This document shows positions 1-11,200 of a stretch of DNA of 64,000 bases, piece after piece. Position numbers and translations under genes: made by a program. The DNA lies in contig JAFEMH010000937.1 of the NCBI GenBank assembly GCA_022495995.1, positions 248,001 to 312,000 on the forward strand. Reading direction: 5' to 3'. Under the pieces are notes generated by a model. That model was not told where the DNA came from. It made no database searches and saw only the letters and a list, made by a program, of their open reading frames with translations. Every line of letters starts with the position of its first letter. Position 1 is the first letter of the stretch. This stretch comes from Adenophora triphylla var. japonica. Lineage: Eukaryota > Streptophyta > Magnoliopsida > Asterales > Campanulaceae.

Positions 1-798
1 TGAGATCTGAACCCCTCATGAATATTTTTACCATTATCTTCATATCTACTCTTCAAGGAGCTATATCATTTTTACATATGTGATAAATGGACTAGATTGC
101 AGGTAGAACGTTTAGCAGTTCATTGGTTATAGCAGAGGAATTATTATTTATTCACAATTAGATATGGTTAAAGCTGCAGAGTGGTTGGTTTTAGACTAGA
201 GGAGTTAGTACAGAACTCAGGCCCAAATCAAAGGTGAATGGGCTGTGATATACTATATAACTAATTACTCCCTGCGACCCAAAATGAATCTCAAAAAAAT
301 TCAAATATGCTCTTGATCAAGAGCAAATTTGAAATTTATTTGGACATTCATTTTGGGACGGAGGTAGTATTTCTTAGTATGTACTAAGGAATATTGGATC
401 GCTTGTTCATTACATCAGATGATCATCACAACACAATATCTTTAAACTGGTTTGGTTCATTTCAATCAATTTTTACTAGCTCGAACACATACAAGTTTGC
501 GTATATTTATTCCAGTAATGAATGTATAATCATGAATTTCATGATCGTGCTATGTCCCCATTCTCTATATGGGAAAGTTTTGGTGGTTCATTTGAAACCA
601 GATTTTAATCTTTATCTACACATTTAAAAAGACTGTTTCATAAATTCTAATGGCTCTCAGGTAGTTAATTCTTTTCCTTCAAATATTAAGAATACGTCCT
701 CCATTACTCTTTTTAGGATCTTCAGTACTTAAGAGAAGGGTCTCTGTTGCTCTATTTAGGATCTTCAGTGTCTTTCTATCTCCATAATAATCTTTCTA
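1..798. other. Upstream region of the LPAT gene
   Basis: No gene is recognised here. The stretch holds one palindromic MITE (268-367). Just before the start codon there is a small imperfect direct repeat: a phrase around TTTAGGATCTTCAGT occurs near 711 and again near 754. The reading frame of the first LPAT exon is open upstream to about 760, so 5' UTR or a missed upstream exon could lie here. Confidence 0.4.
268..367. mobile_element. Short palindromic Stowaway-type MITE
   Basis: The element is about 100 bp, flanked by TA at 266-267 and 368-369. Its ends are inverted copies of CTCCCTGCGACCC. The centre is the palindrome TGCTCTTGATCAAGAGCA. A second copy with the same core lies in an LPAT intron at 1635-1725, so this is a family rather than a chance hairpin. 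Confidence 0.75.
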
Positions 799-2750
799 AT
801 GCATGGTTATCAAAATCTGGAGGTTTTGCCCCTTGCTCAGTCGCTATCCTTTTGTACAGACGGTGTACGATATAGCAATCTATGTAGTAGAAGGAAATGT
901 GCTTCATCTGCATTCCACAACTTTGACCTAAAAGAGACGTTTAGTGGACTATCATATGATTATAGATGGCAATCCCGGGATAGTTTGTCAAAAAACATTA
1001 TAGTAAGATCTGAAATTGCTGGTACCGGATCTCCCGCTGCTGCCTATCAACTTTCAGGTTCTTCTCAATGGGCCTTTAGCTTTAGCCACCTTACATTCTA
1101 CTTTCCTGACTTTGTTATTCTAACTCCTCCGCTTCCCTTCTATATTTAAGTGCAGACCTTCAGCTGGTCCCAAAAGTTAGAGGAGCTTGCTTTTATGCTG
1201 TTACTTCTGCTGTTGCCCTAATTCTGTTTGTGCTTATGGTGGTTGGACATCCTTTAGCACTCTTAATGGATCGATACTGTAGGAAATTTCACCATCTTAT
1301 CGCGAAAATCTGGGCAACTTTGACGGTGACCCCATTTTTTAAGATCAAGTACGAGGGGTTGGAGAATTTGCCTCCAAGTGATTCTCCTGCTGTATATATT
1401 TCTAACCATCAGAGCTTTTTGGACATATATACCCTTCTCACTTTAGGGAGAAGTTTCAAGTTTATTAGCAAGACTGCAATTTTCCTCTTTCCTGTTGTTG
1501 GATGGGCCATGTTCTTAATGGGTGATATTCCTTTGAAGCGCATGGATAGCAGAAGCCATTTGGTAAACTTGTTTTCTTTGTTGAAGCTCATTAACTTTTG
1601 TTGCCGAATCTACATACGACATGCAAAATATATACTCCATTTGTCCCAAAATGAATGTCCAATTTTCTTTGCTCTCGATCAAGAGCAAATTTGAAATTTT
1701 TTTGGACATTCATTTTGGGATGGAGTATATTCTTTCCTTGGCAGATTACTATTATTCTTGTCAAGCGAGCAATTGACTTCTGTTCACTTTTATGACTACA
1801 GCAAACTCTTAAGCGCTGCGCTGAACTTGTCAAGAATGGTGGATCTGTTTTTTTATTTCCAGAAGGTACGCGGAGCTGGGATGGGAAGTTGGGAGCTTTC
1901 AAGGTGAGAATGTGTTAGGTTCTTACCTCATTATAAAGGCATGGCAGTCAGTTTAATTGCTATTGTTGCTGAGAATAATCAATTACGACTAGGATGGAAA
2001 AGAATCATTTGCTCATAAAAAAAAATACTCGGTGGTCTCATGGGTAAATATGAAACATATAGATTGGTCCTCGAAGCTTTCTTATAAGATACGTAAGTTA
2101 GGCTCACAATCAACGAAGCTACCTTTAGAGGTGTTCACAGGGCTATTTTTTTTTTCCGATTAGGACTATGCCTAAAAAAATTGTTTGCAAGGATCTTTTA
2201 CACATTTTGTACCACTCTAATGGAAGATAATCATGAAAGTCTCAGAAGGGGAGCTTTGATAATGTCCCCGGCTGTTTTGTAGAAAACTATACCAGAGAAG
2301 ATGACAATCAAGAAGATCTTCCATATGGAAAAAAATTAGCTGTGTATTTTAGCTTCGACTATGTTAAACTTTATCACCCCTTTTCTTCTTCATGTGTTAA
2401 TATCATCTGATGTCTAGGTTTTCTGCTATTTAACTTTTGAAATATCATGCTTCAAAAAGAAAGAAAAACTTTTCGAAATATCATATGCATTGAACTTTTG
2501 TTTCTGAATTTTACCTTTGTATCCTTCTACCGACTTTCAGAAAGGTGCATTCAGTATTGCTGCAAAAGTTGGGGTACCTGTGGTTCCAATTACTCTTATA
2601 GGAACTGGAAAAATCATGCCTCGAGGAATGGAAGGCATATTAAACCCGGGATCTGTTAAAGTTGTTATTCATCCTCCTATAAAAGGAAACGACTCAAACG
2701 CCCTTTGCAGTGAGGCCAGAAATGTAATTGCACATGAGCTCAGTTGCTAA
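799..2750 (+). CDS. LPAT1: Plastid 1-acyl-sn-glycerol-3-phosphate acyltransferase
   Basis: Four exons fit one frame: 799-1057, 1156-1562, 1802-1903 and 2541-2750, giving 325 residues. The enzyme acylates lysophosphatidic acid at sn-2 to make phosphatidic acid in the plastid glycerolipid pathway. Residues 1 to about 87 are Ser- and Arg-rich with few acidic residues, fitting a transit peptide. A hydrophobic segment follows at about 98-117. Motif NHQSFLD (His171, Asp176) is the catalytic HX4D pair. FPEGTRS at 241-247 and VVPIT at 270-274 are the substrate-binding motifs of the AGPAT/PlsC family. All introns are GT-AG and their phases agree. ATG 799 is the first Met of the open frame, but an upstream 5' exon cannot be excluded. 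Intron 2 contains a MITE. The assignment to the plastid isoform rests on the long N-terminus and overall likeness to ATS2-type proteins. The protein looks intact. Confidence 0.92.
1635..1725. mobile_element. Palindromic Stowaway-type MITE in LPAT intron 2
   Basis: A 91-bp element flanked by TA (1633-1634 and 1726-1727). Its ends are inverted (CTCCATTTGTCCC against GGGATGGAG), and it shares the GATCAAGAGCAAATTTGAAA core with the copy at 268-367. It lies wholly inside the intron between the exons carrying the HX4D and FPEGTR motifs. Confidence 0.75.
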
Positions 2751-3927
2751 TGACAGGCATGCATTGACATTTGACCGCGAAGCATAAGAGTTTTTGGGTA
2801 AAAGATTCACATTTTCATTGACCTTTGCTGTGGATGACCCGAGTGTTGACTTGAGGTATGCTTTTTCAATCTTCATTCTCTCCTAGTAAGCGTTACGATT
2901 AATGGGTTGACTTTTCTTCCCATTCACATGCCAGATAGATGTAGTAAGCTCTTTCCCCCTGGCAACTGACAAGTTATTCTTCATCTTGAGTTTACTTTCA
3001 ATGGAGCGGGCGGCTATTTGACTTTTGTATCATCGCGAGTTTATGGTTACTGTACTAATATTACATGTGGCAACTGGTTTGTTGCTTATAGTGTTCTGTT
3101 AATCCTTGCATTTCAGTACTAGGTTGACTGCAGGTATAATTTACAACAAGTTTTTGCTGCATTTCACTGGATTGTAAATACATGTTGACTATATTTCCGT
3201 GTATACATAGATCAAAATGAATGGCTTCACAATCTTGTCATCTTTAATCTCTTGTAATTCTGTACATTTTTTTTCATCGTTTTCTCAATTTTTTTGTTAC
3301 TGAGTTCATCATGTTAGCAAATTGTTCCCTCTCCCAACCCCCGCTTGGCGGGGAGCTCTTGGCACATGGCACACTGGGGTTTTTTTGTTGTTGTCGCGTG
3401 TCTTTTATGTCATAGTTAAAATTGCACTCATTTAACATTAAAGAGGCTAATTTTGAAACAAAAGAGTCATAAATCTATTATCATCCGTCCCTACCTAAAC
3501 GTCTATTTTTTTTTTTTTCAAGAAAATTGTTCCTAAATAAATATTTATTTTTATTAAAATAAGTTGAGCTGGTCTTATAAAAAATACGTTTTTTTCTAAG
3601 CTCAAGGACAAACTATTTTTACACTTCCACTCAATAATACATGCGCTTGCACTCAATAATACATGCACTTGCACTCTTTACACTGGCACTTTGTTACACT
3701 AACACTGTCACTTTTTTACACTGTTTACACTGGCACTTTGTTACTCTAACACTGGCCGTAGCAGAGGAATCAAAACACGTTTTTTCTAAGCTTAAGAAAA
3801 ATCGCGTTTTCTATAAGATTTTGACAAAAAAATTACTTTAGTTTTTCTCAACTAGCAACAAAATTTAATTTACATTTTTTATTTATGATTTAATAGAGTG
3901 AGATCAAGGATTTTACATACTTATAAT
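2751..3927. other. LPAT 3' region and AT-rich spacer
   Basis: The first 400-500 bp after the LPAT stop are probably 3' UTR; I see no certain poly(A) signal that decides its end. Beyond about 3300 the sequence is AT-rich with long T runs and no credible coding frame. A short degenerate tandem repeat lies at about 3617-3757. Confidence 0.4.
3617..3757. repeat. Degenerate tandem repeat of ACACTGGCACTTTGTTACAC type
   Basis: The phrase ACACTGGCACTTTGTTAC occurs twice (near 3680 and 3728), after two copies of a TTGCACTCAATAATACATGC phrase. The repeat is imperfect and short. No function is suggested. Confidence 0.55.
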
Positions 3928-4805
3928 TAGGGGTGTAAATGGTTCGGTTTGGGGGAATTTACGGACCAAACCACTAGTAATCGGTTTGGGAAAATTCCAA
4001 ATCGAATCGAACCATGAAAAAATTCAAACCTAACCAAACCAAACTGCTATGGTTTGGTTCGGTTTGGTTCAAACCGCGGTTCAATTATGTGGTTCAAACC
4101 GCAGTTCAGATTGTGGTTCAGACTATGGTTTAGATTACGGTTCAAACCACGATTCAAACTGCAACTCATTTTTATATTTATTAAAATTTTCCGTGATCTC
4201 GGAAGAAGAGCAAACCATAACTCATTTTTATATTTATTTAAATTTTTCATGATCTCGGAAGAAGAGCGAAAGATGCGGGTGTTAAGAGAAAAGTCAGAGG
4301 AAGAGAGAGAGACTAGAGAAAGAAAGAGGCCGAAGGAAGAAAAACACTTTACAATCTTCGATCGTGGAGAAAATTTACTTATTTATGTGTCGCAATGACG
4401 ATAACTAATGATGAAATTAATATTAAATAAGATACACAACAGGGGGTTATAATTAATCTATGTAATATAGGTTTTTTTATTGATCTAACAGTAAATTTTA
4501 ATAAATATACGAAACTATTAAATAAATACAAAACAGGGTTATGATTAGTTTATGTAATGTGGTTTGGTATGGTGATTTAGTTTGGCGGTTTGGTTTGGTG
4601 GCTCGGTCTCAAACCGCAATTTGATTCGGTTCGGTTCGGTTTGATTTGGTCTGGGAAGGTCAGACCACAAACCAAATCGAACTATGTGGTTTGCTAAAAT
4701 TTGAGACCAAACTGAACCATTCATACTTGAAAATCAAATCAAATCGCATGATTTGGTTCGGTTCGATCTCAAACCGCGGTTTGAACCGAGCCACTTACAC
4801 CCCTA
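3928..4805. mobile_element. Non-autonomous hAT element A
   Basis: The element is 878 bp. Its inverted ends begin TAGGGGTGTAAATGG on the left and TAGGGGTGTAAGTGG on the right. It is flanked by a perfect 8-bp duplication, CTTATAAT, at 3920-3927 and 4806-4813. TAGGGGTG ends with 8-bp TSDs are the mark of the hAT superfamily. Both subterminal regions are packed with GGTTCGGTTTGG and AAACCGCGGTTT motifs in both orientations, a usual layout for hAT transposase binding sites. The middle (about 4190-4270) holds a direct repeat around GATCTCGGAAGAAGAGC. There is no transposase ORF, so it must be mobilised in trans. Confidence 0.9.
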
Positions 4806-4940
4806 CTTATAATACTTCTAAAAAAAAAAATACTTAATTACAAATTTTTCAAATGTTTTCAAGGTTAAAATTATACATTCATTTAATTTAATGATGCAAA
4901 TTTAGAAGATTTAAATTCTACCAACACCTTAAAATAAGTA

Positions 4941-5510
4941 CTCCCCTGTCCCATAAAAAGTCTTACCCACTTGCTATCGAAAACTTATAAAAGTAGATGT
5001 TGTGAGTGGGTATGAGAGATATCGAAAACGTATAAAAGTAGATGTTGTGAGTAGGGTTCGGGTTTGGAATGCACTTTTGAAAACACGTCGGATTTTGATA
5101 GGGTTTGAGTTTATCCCGACCCGCCTCGAACCCGCCCTGATTATTTATGTAATTACTAAATGCCCTTATCATGTATAACAACTACAAATTTACAATGAGT
5201 CTTTGGAGATGTAATATTTATGTTTTAATTCAGTATGTTGGCATAACCGGGGCGTGGCGGGTTCGGACAATGGTATCTCTCTGTAGGGGCGGGTTTGGGA
5301 AATGAAGAACCCGTCCCGAACATGCCCCGTTGCCATCCCTAGTTGTGAGTGTGTATGAGAGAGAAAGTGGGATATAATAAATGGATAGTTGTTGTGAGTA
5401 TGACATGTAAGTCTCATTAATAAAGAAGTATTAGAAAATTTTATTTTTAAAAGTGTGACTTATCAATGAGACACAAAATGACAAAATGGATAAGGTTTTG
5501 ACGGAGGGAG
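4941..5510. mobile_element. Stowaway-type MITE interrupted by a hAT element
   Basis: The ends are CTCCCCTGTCCC on the left and GACGGAGGGAG on the right, with TA at 4939-4940 and 5511-5512. The interior carries the phrase GTTGTGAGT typical of this MITE family. The left half contains a 43-bp-period duplication (4977-5009 and 5020-5052) built on ATAAAAGTAGATGTTGTGAG. A hAT element at 5052-5341 splits it; without that insert the MITE is about 270 bp. Confidence 0.8.
5052..5341. mobile_element. Non-autonomous hAT element B, nested in a MITE
   Basis: The element is 290 bp and runs from TAGGGTTCGGG to GCCATCCCTA, with a perfect 8-bp TSD GTTGTGAG at 5044-5051 and 5342-5349. Subterminal GGGTTCGGG and CCCGACCCGCC motifs repeat in both orientations. 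It carries no ORF. It lies inside the Stowaway-type MITE at 4941-5510, so it arrived later. Confidence 0.85.
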
Positions 5511-5736
5511 TACTCAATTTTGGTTCTGATCAAAAGGAAATGGAATAATATTAAACAAAATAATCACAAAAATTTGTTCACAAAATTTTAGGTGTAATGA
5601 TTTTATTAGTATTTTTATTTAGAGTGTAGCGAATCTATTATTGATGCAATCAATAAAATATCGTCAACTCATTTCGTTTCGTGTCCTTGAAAATAACGCT
5701 CCAAGGCCCAGCCCATAGAAAAAGATTTCTTTGAAC

Positions 5737-6757
5737 TAGGGGTGGAAATGGTTTGGATCAAACCGCGATATGGAGTCGAACCGAGTCAAACCGTGTGGTT
5801 TGGTTCGATTTTTAGACATAAGTAGTTTAGCTCGGTTTGAGAAATTAACAAACCATGTGGTTCAGCTCAGCTTGGGGTTTGACACTCCTAAATCGAACCG
5901 AGCCAAATCAAGCCGAACCGAGGTTTGAAACCGTGAAACCGAGCCGTGAATCGAACCATGGAACCGCAATCCTAACCGTCCCTTCAAAATCTTAGTTAAT
6001 CTCAGCCTTTAATTTTTAAAAACCCTAAATAATACCTTAACAAAGCCTCACAAAACCTTAACGCCATATTCCCAAATCGTTTCTCCCTTTTCCCGTTTTC
6101 TCTCTCTTCCCGTTTTCTCTTTGCCGTATCTGGTTTCTCTCATCGATGACGATCAATCGACGATGAGCACTGCTCTCTTCAATTAACGACAACCAGATTT
6201 AGGTTAGGGCGCTGTTAAGCTGCTTCGTGAGTGAGAGTGACGAGTCGAGGTCGAGCCGTCGAGTTCACTCCTTCGTCCTCCACAACGGTCGTCGACCGGA
6301 AACGGTCATCTTCTCAGGTAATTCGAACCCTTCCTTCGTCTAATCTGTATACTTTTATTTTTGTATCTCGCGATTTTATGAAATTTTAGAAACAATTGAC
6401 TAATACCGTGGTTCCAATAAATTCTTACTATTTGTGAGTTTATTTGATTTTAGTGTGATTCATGAGTTTTGCTAATACCGTGAGTTTATAAAAATTTAAA
6501 AGCAAATTGTTAATACAGTGTTCACTTCAGATTTAGGGGATGAACCTATGTTAGATATGGAATGTGATTTGGACGTTGGATTGGATCGTGGCCTGAACCG
6601 CAAACAAAATCGCGGTTTAGACCGAACTAAATTAAACCGTAGCGATTTAATTTGGCTCGATCTGAATTCTTTTATGATTTAGCTCAATTTAAATTTTTTT
6701 CAAATCGATGCTAGTGAATTAACTTCTAAATTTGTCTCGGAACCATTTCCGCCCCTA
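5737..6757. mobile_element. Non-autonomous hAT element C with UTR-like interior
   Basis: The element is 1021 bp. Its inverted ends are TAGGGGTGGAAATGGTT and TAGGGGCGGAAATGGTT, with the 8-bp TSD CTTTGAAC at 5729-5736 and 6758-6765. Subterminal AACCGCG and CGAACCGAG motifs fill both flanks. The interior from about 6060 to 6320 is pyrimidine-rich, then GC-richer with several CG dinucleotides, and ends in TTCTCAGGTAATTC, which looks like an exon end and splice donor. It resembles the promoter and 5' UTR of a gene, most simply those of the deleted transposase. No transposase ORF remains. Confidence 0.88.
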
Positions 6758-8232
6758 CTTTGAACTACCGTTAAGTTGGGCTGCAGTCACAGTCATATTT
6801 TTCCCCGTTAGATACACGTTTATATCTATTTGTACGGTACATATGACTTCCATTTTCGCCTTCTTTTTTTTCCCAATTCCATTTGGTACTGCTTTTCACG
6901 AACTTACTTTGACTTCCTTCCTTCTTTCTCTCTCTGTATCATCTCCAATAATCATAAATTTGATTTCCATTTCTAGTTCATTGATTAATCTGATGACTTA
7001 ATTCCATTGTAAGTCATCTTAACCCTCTTCAGTTTCATCTAATTTTGCAATTAATTAGTCACTAATTAATGTAGATTTGATTTTTGTTTTGATATTCATG
7101 CTACTGTTTATGATTATTGATCTTCCCGCAATTAATTAGGTATAGTGATCGGAATCATCTTTATTTGCTACTCCTGCAACTTTCAGTTTCTTAATTAAGT
7201 TAATGGATTGTTAAAGTTTATTAATTTGATTTTAAGGTGGTTTTTGGAGTTTGATTGAGAAGGAATAAGGTCTTCTTTAGGGTTTCTAGTGTTTTGCACG
7301 CGGTTTTTTTGACCTTTTCTGCCACAGTAATTTGGTTAGAGTCACTGATTATGTATCAGAAGTTATGACGCTGTGGCTTATCCTACGAGGGTGTAGAATG
7401 CAATTAATCTGGAATTACTGCAAGTTACGTGGTGGGTTTAGGGCGAGCAAGAGGGCGTTGGCACTATGCGTTCATTGTTCTTAATGCTGTGGATGTTCCA
7501 TTACATTAATGGCCCTCCCGCATATGTGCTAATATGGGTAGCTAAGCAGCTTCATAGAATCTATGCAAGATCTATATTTATGGAGTATTTTGTTTGGAAT
7601 GAATGTGGTTCAGATTTTGCACTTTGTGGTAAATATTTGGAAATTTCTTGATTTGGTGGATGAGTTGTAGAAAATTAATTCAGAAATATCATGGAATCAT
7701 AATCTTATCTTCAAGCGAAAGGATGAAATGTTCACCTCTCATTAGGGAAATCAACAGATCTACTGAAAAATTGATGATTTAACTAGAATGATATCCTTGA
7801 AATTCCTCCAAACCCGTAGGAATGTTAAGTGAAGCTCTATGCTGTGATGAGTTGACATGTTCTTGATGAATTTACAACATTGCACCTGCCGAAATGGAGT
7901 AGTATTAATAGTATTGAATTATGTTAGATATACATGTTATAGTTATTTGTATTGTAAATTTGCATTAGACATCTGAATGACATTATTGTCAAGCAGTTCT
8001 TATCTATCCCCTAAAGATGAAGGCTTTTTACTGACTTTAAGTTGGTTTTGACAGTCACTTATTTCCTTTCGGAATGCAAGCTTGGCTCTTTGAATAGAGT
8101 CCTAAGTTCTGTATATGTAAATGCCCTTTTCTTTCCAGGAAAAGAAAAAATCACAGGTTTTCTGGCCTGAAATCTATACTATTTTACCTTAACACTTGGA
8201 AACTTAACTTCGTCACTCCTGTTGGCCTGCAG
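6758..8232 (+). promoter_or_regulatory. Probable promoter and 5' UTR intron of the CNGC gene
   Basis: There is no coding frame here. A pyrimidine-rich stretch at about 6850-7008 is followed by GTAAGT at 7009, fitting a non-coding first exon and splice donor. A matching acceptor (GGCCTGCAG) ends at 8232, 27 bp before the proposed CNGC start codon. The intervening 1.2 kb would then be a 5' UTR intron. This is inferred from splice signals only; no core promoter element is clear. Confidence 0.35.
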
Positions 8233-8259
8233 TTGGGATTTATGTGTTGATTGTACAAA

Positions 8260-11200
8260 ATGTTCGACTGTATATCCAAGTCTCAAATTGTGGGTGGCCA
8301 AAGAGACAAGTTTAAGAGGTAATTCTTTTGTTAGCTTTGGCTATAGAATTGAAGATTCCTCTGTTAGACCTTTTTGCTAGTGAGTATATACTCCCTCCGT
8401 CCCGCCCGAAAGGGCAATTTTGCTTTCTAGCACGGAAATTAAGAAATGAATAAGGAAAGTGATGTAAGAAAGAGAAAAAGGTTAAATGTTGTGAATATGA
8501 AAAATTAAATAGGAGAGAGAATGAGTGGGAGGAATAGTTAGGAGAGAGAATGTTGTGAGTGTAAAAGTGAAGTATGAGAGAGAATGAGTGGGGTAGGAAA
8601 AGTATAAAAATAAAAAAAAATTTCCTTTTTGGGGTTGTGCACTTTTAAATGGGACGCCCAAAAAGGAAATTTGTGCCCTTTCGAGCGGGACGGAGGGAGT
8701 ATGTCTATTTATGAAATCTTGATTGTATCCTGGATATTCAGTTCTTTCTTGTAAATATTTATATTTCGCTTTGTCAAGTTTACTTAGTGAGAAATTCAAG
8801 GATGAACCTTGAAGCTTCCGTGTTTATAGGTTTTCTTAAATTAATGTGAGCATCTTTCATGAGGTAGTCTGGGACTTAGCTGAGTGTAAATATTAATTGC
8901 CTGTTCTGTTAAGCTTGGGACTTCAAGTTTAAGTGTAGTGATTTTGTGCTCATTTGTTGATGGGTTAATTGTGTATCTAAGCTTTCCTTTAAGCATCTCT
9001 ACTAAGTGGTTATACTTTTCTACCATCTCTTTTATTTAGTAACTGACTAAGAAAGGCCTACTTGAAGGCAGGAAAGAGAATAAAATGATTTAATTGTCTT
9101 AATTTGGAATTTAGCTGAATCACTTTTGCTTGGTAAAGAGGCATTCTGTTAACTGTAAAATTCTGGTTAGTTTGTCTCAAAGAAGTTATTAACTGGCATG
9201 TGGCGTAAAAAATGTGTACTTTATTTGGTTTATGATGCTTGGTTCATGGAGGCTTGCTAAGTGTGAGGTTTATATGAAGCCTAAGTAAGTATGCATTTCT
9301 TTTGTACCTGGACTACTACCAATATCAAAGGCTAACTTGCTGTTGGATGCTGAAGCTTCATTTTCTTTTCTTTTGATGAAAGCAGTTTTATTTATGACAC
9401 TAAGGAAAAATCTGATTACAGTACCTATACATAGCTACCCTTTGAACGTCACTTTTTACTTTAGGGAGTAGGTTTTTTTTTTTACTTCTCCAAGAAAAAG
9501 AAGTATGTTTTCCTGCCTGAATTTGGTCAAGAATTGCTTGATATTAGTAATGTGTAGATTTTATAGTCGTGAGGTGAATAATAAAGCGTGAGAAAAGCTT
9601 GTTCTATATTTCTCGATCTCTAAAATTGCATGCTGATGGTGCTACTATCTCATATTAGAAAATAATTATCCTCTCTGTTAAAGATAAATTAGGGGGATTT
9701 CTTGAAATGGTATAGATGTACCACACACACACACTTGCACTTATAAATATCTTCTGTCTCCTTTCTACTTCTTGAACTACATTTAATAACACCTTTGTGG
9801 TGTTTGGTATTTTAAGGTTGGACGACTTGGATTCTAGAATATCCTCGCCTTCTGGGCCCGTTGCAATGAATAAATCTGGGTTCAACATCGAAGGACTGAA
9901 TCGTAGTCATGCACCCCCTGCACCATCTAAATCCTTTAAGAATGGAATCAGAAAAGGATCTGAAGGACTGAAGTCAATTGGTCGAACTCTTGGATTAGGA
10001 GTTTCTCGGGCTGTGTTTCCCGAAGATCTTAAAGTGTCAGAGAAAAAGATATTTGATCCTCAAGACAAGTTCCTTCTATTATGGAATAAATTCTTTGTTG
10101 TTTCCTGTATCGCGGCAGTATCCGTGGATCCACTGTTCTTCTATCTTCCGGTTTTCAACCAGTCATCACGATGCCTTGGCATAGATCGAAAGCTAGCCAT
10201 AATAGCTACAACTCTGCGCACAGTTATTGATGCTTTTTATCTGATCCACATGGCTCTACAATTCCGGACAGCTTACATTGCACCATCATCTCGGGTTTTT
10301 GGGCGAGGTGAACTTGTGATAGATCCTGCACAAATAGCTAAGCGATACTTGCGGTGGTACTTTATAATTGATTTTCTGGCTGTGATACCCCTACCGCAGG
10401 TCGGTGAAAGATTTATATTTAATCTCATTATTTTGATCATCTGAATAGATTGATTATTTTCTTTTTAGGCTGATTTTGCCTTTAACCTAAGGGAAGTTAG
10501 AATATAATAGTTTCAGCAACTGGCCCTTCCCTTTTACCTCATTAGAATATGATATATTTGTTCCGTTCAGTTACTTTTTACCATATTGGTTCATGAAAGG
10601 CTTTAGTGCCCACAAACTTGCAATATAATCTGATAACTTGATGAGCTTTGGTTTGGTATGACCACCGCATCTTCACTTGTGGATGAATTGCATTGTTTAT
10701 ATGCTGTATAGCATTGACATGTACACTAAGCATAGTTTCATCAACAATTTTTTTTTCATAAACTAACTCACTTTATATATTAATGGAAACTTGAGTGCTT
10801 TGGAGTTTTAAATCGAGAAATTCTCGAAATTCTCTCTAGTACTTCTACCATGAGAACTCTGATAAACTTCTTTCAAGGATACTAGCCAAAAATGCATTTT
10901 GTATATTGAACTTTTGTTTGATAAAGTTCCTTGATATATTTAACAATCAACTTGGTCCTCATATATTATCTTATTGTGGAATGGATATGTGTTTCTGTTT
11001 TTTGTATGGGAAATGCATTTACTTGGTTTATGCCTTTTTTTTTCTTGTATGTATCCAGGATATGGGTGAAGAATGCTTTGATAAACATTCTAATCATTTA
11101 AATTTAAATTTTGCAGATAGTTGTTTGGAGATTTCTGCATAGCTCTAAAGGTTATGATGTACTTCATACAAAACAAGCACTACTTTTCATAATCTTGCTT

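Noticed and set aside
3641..3841. Frame of 66 residues in the spacer after LPAT
   Set aside because: It reads through a degenerate tandem repeat and shows no recognisable domain.
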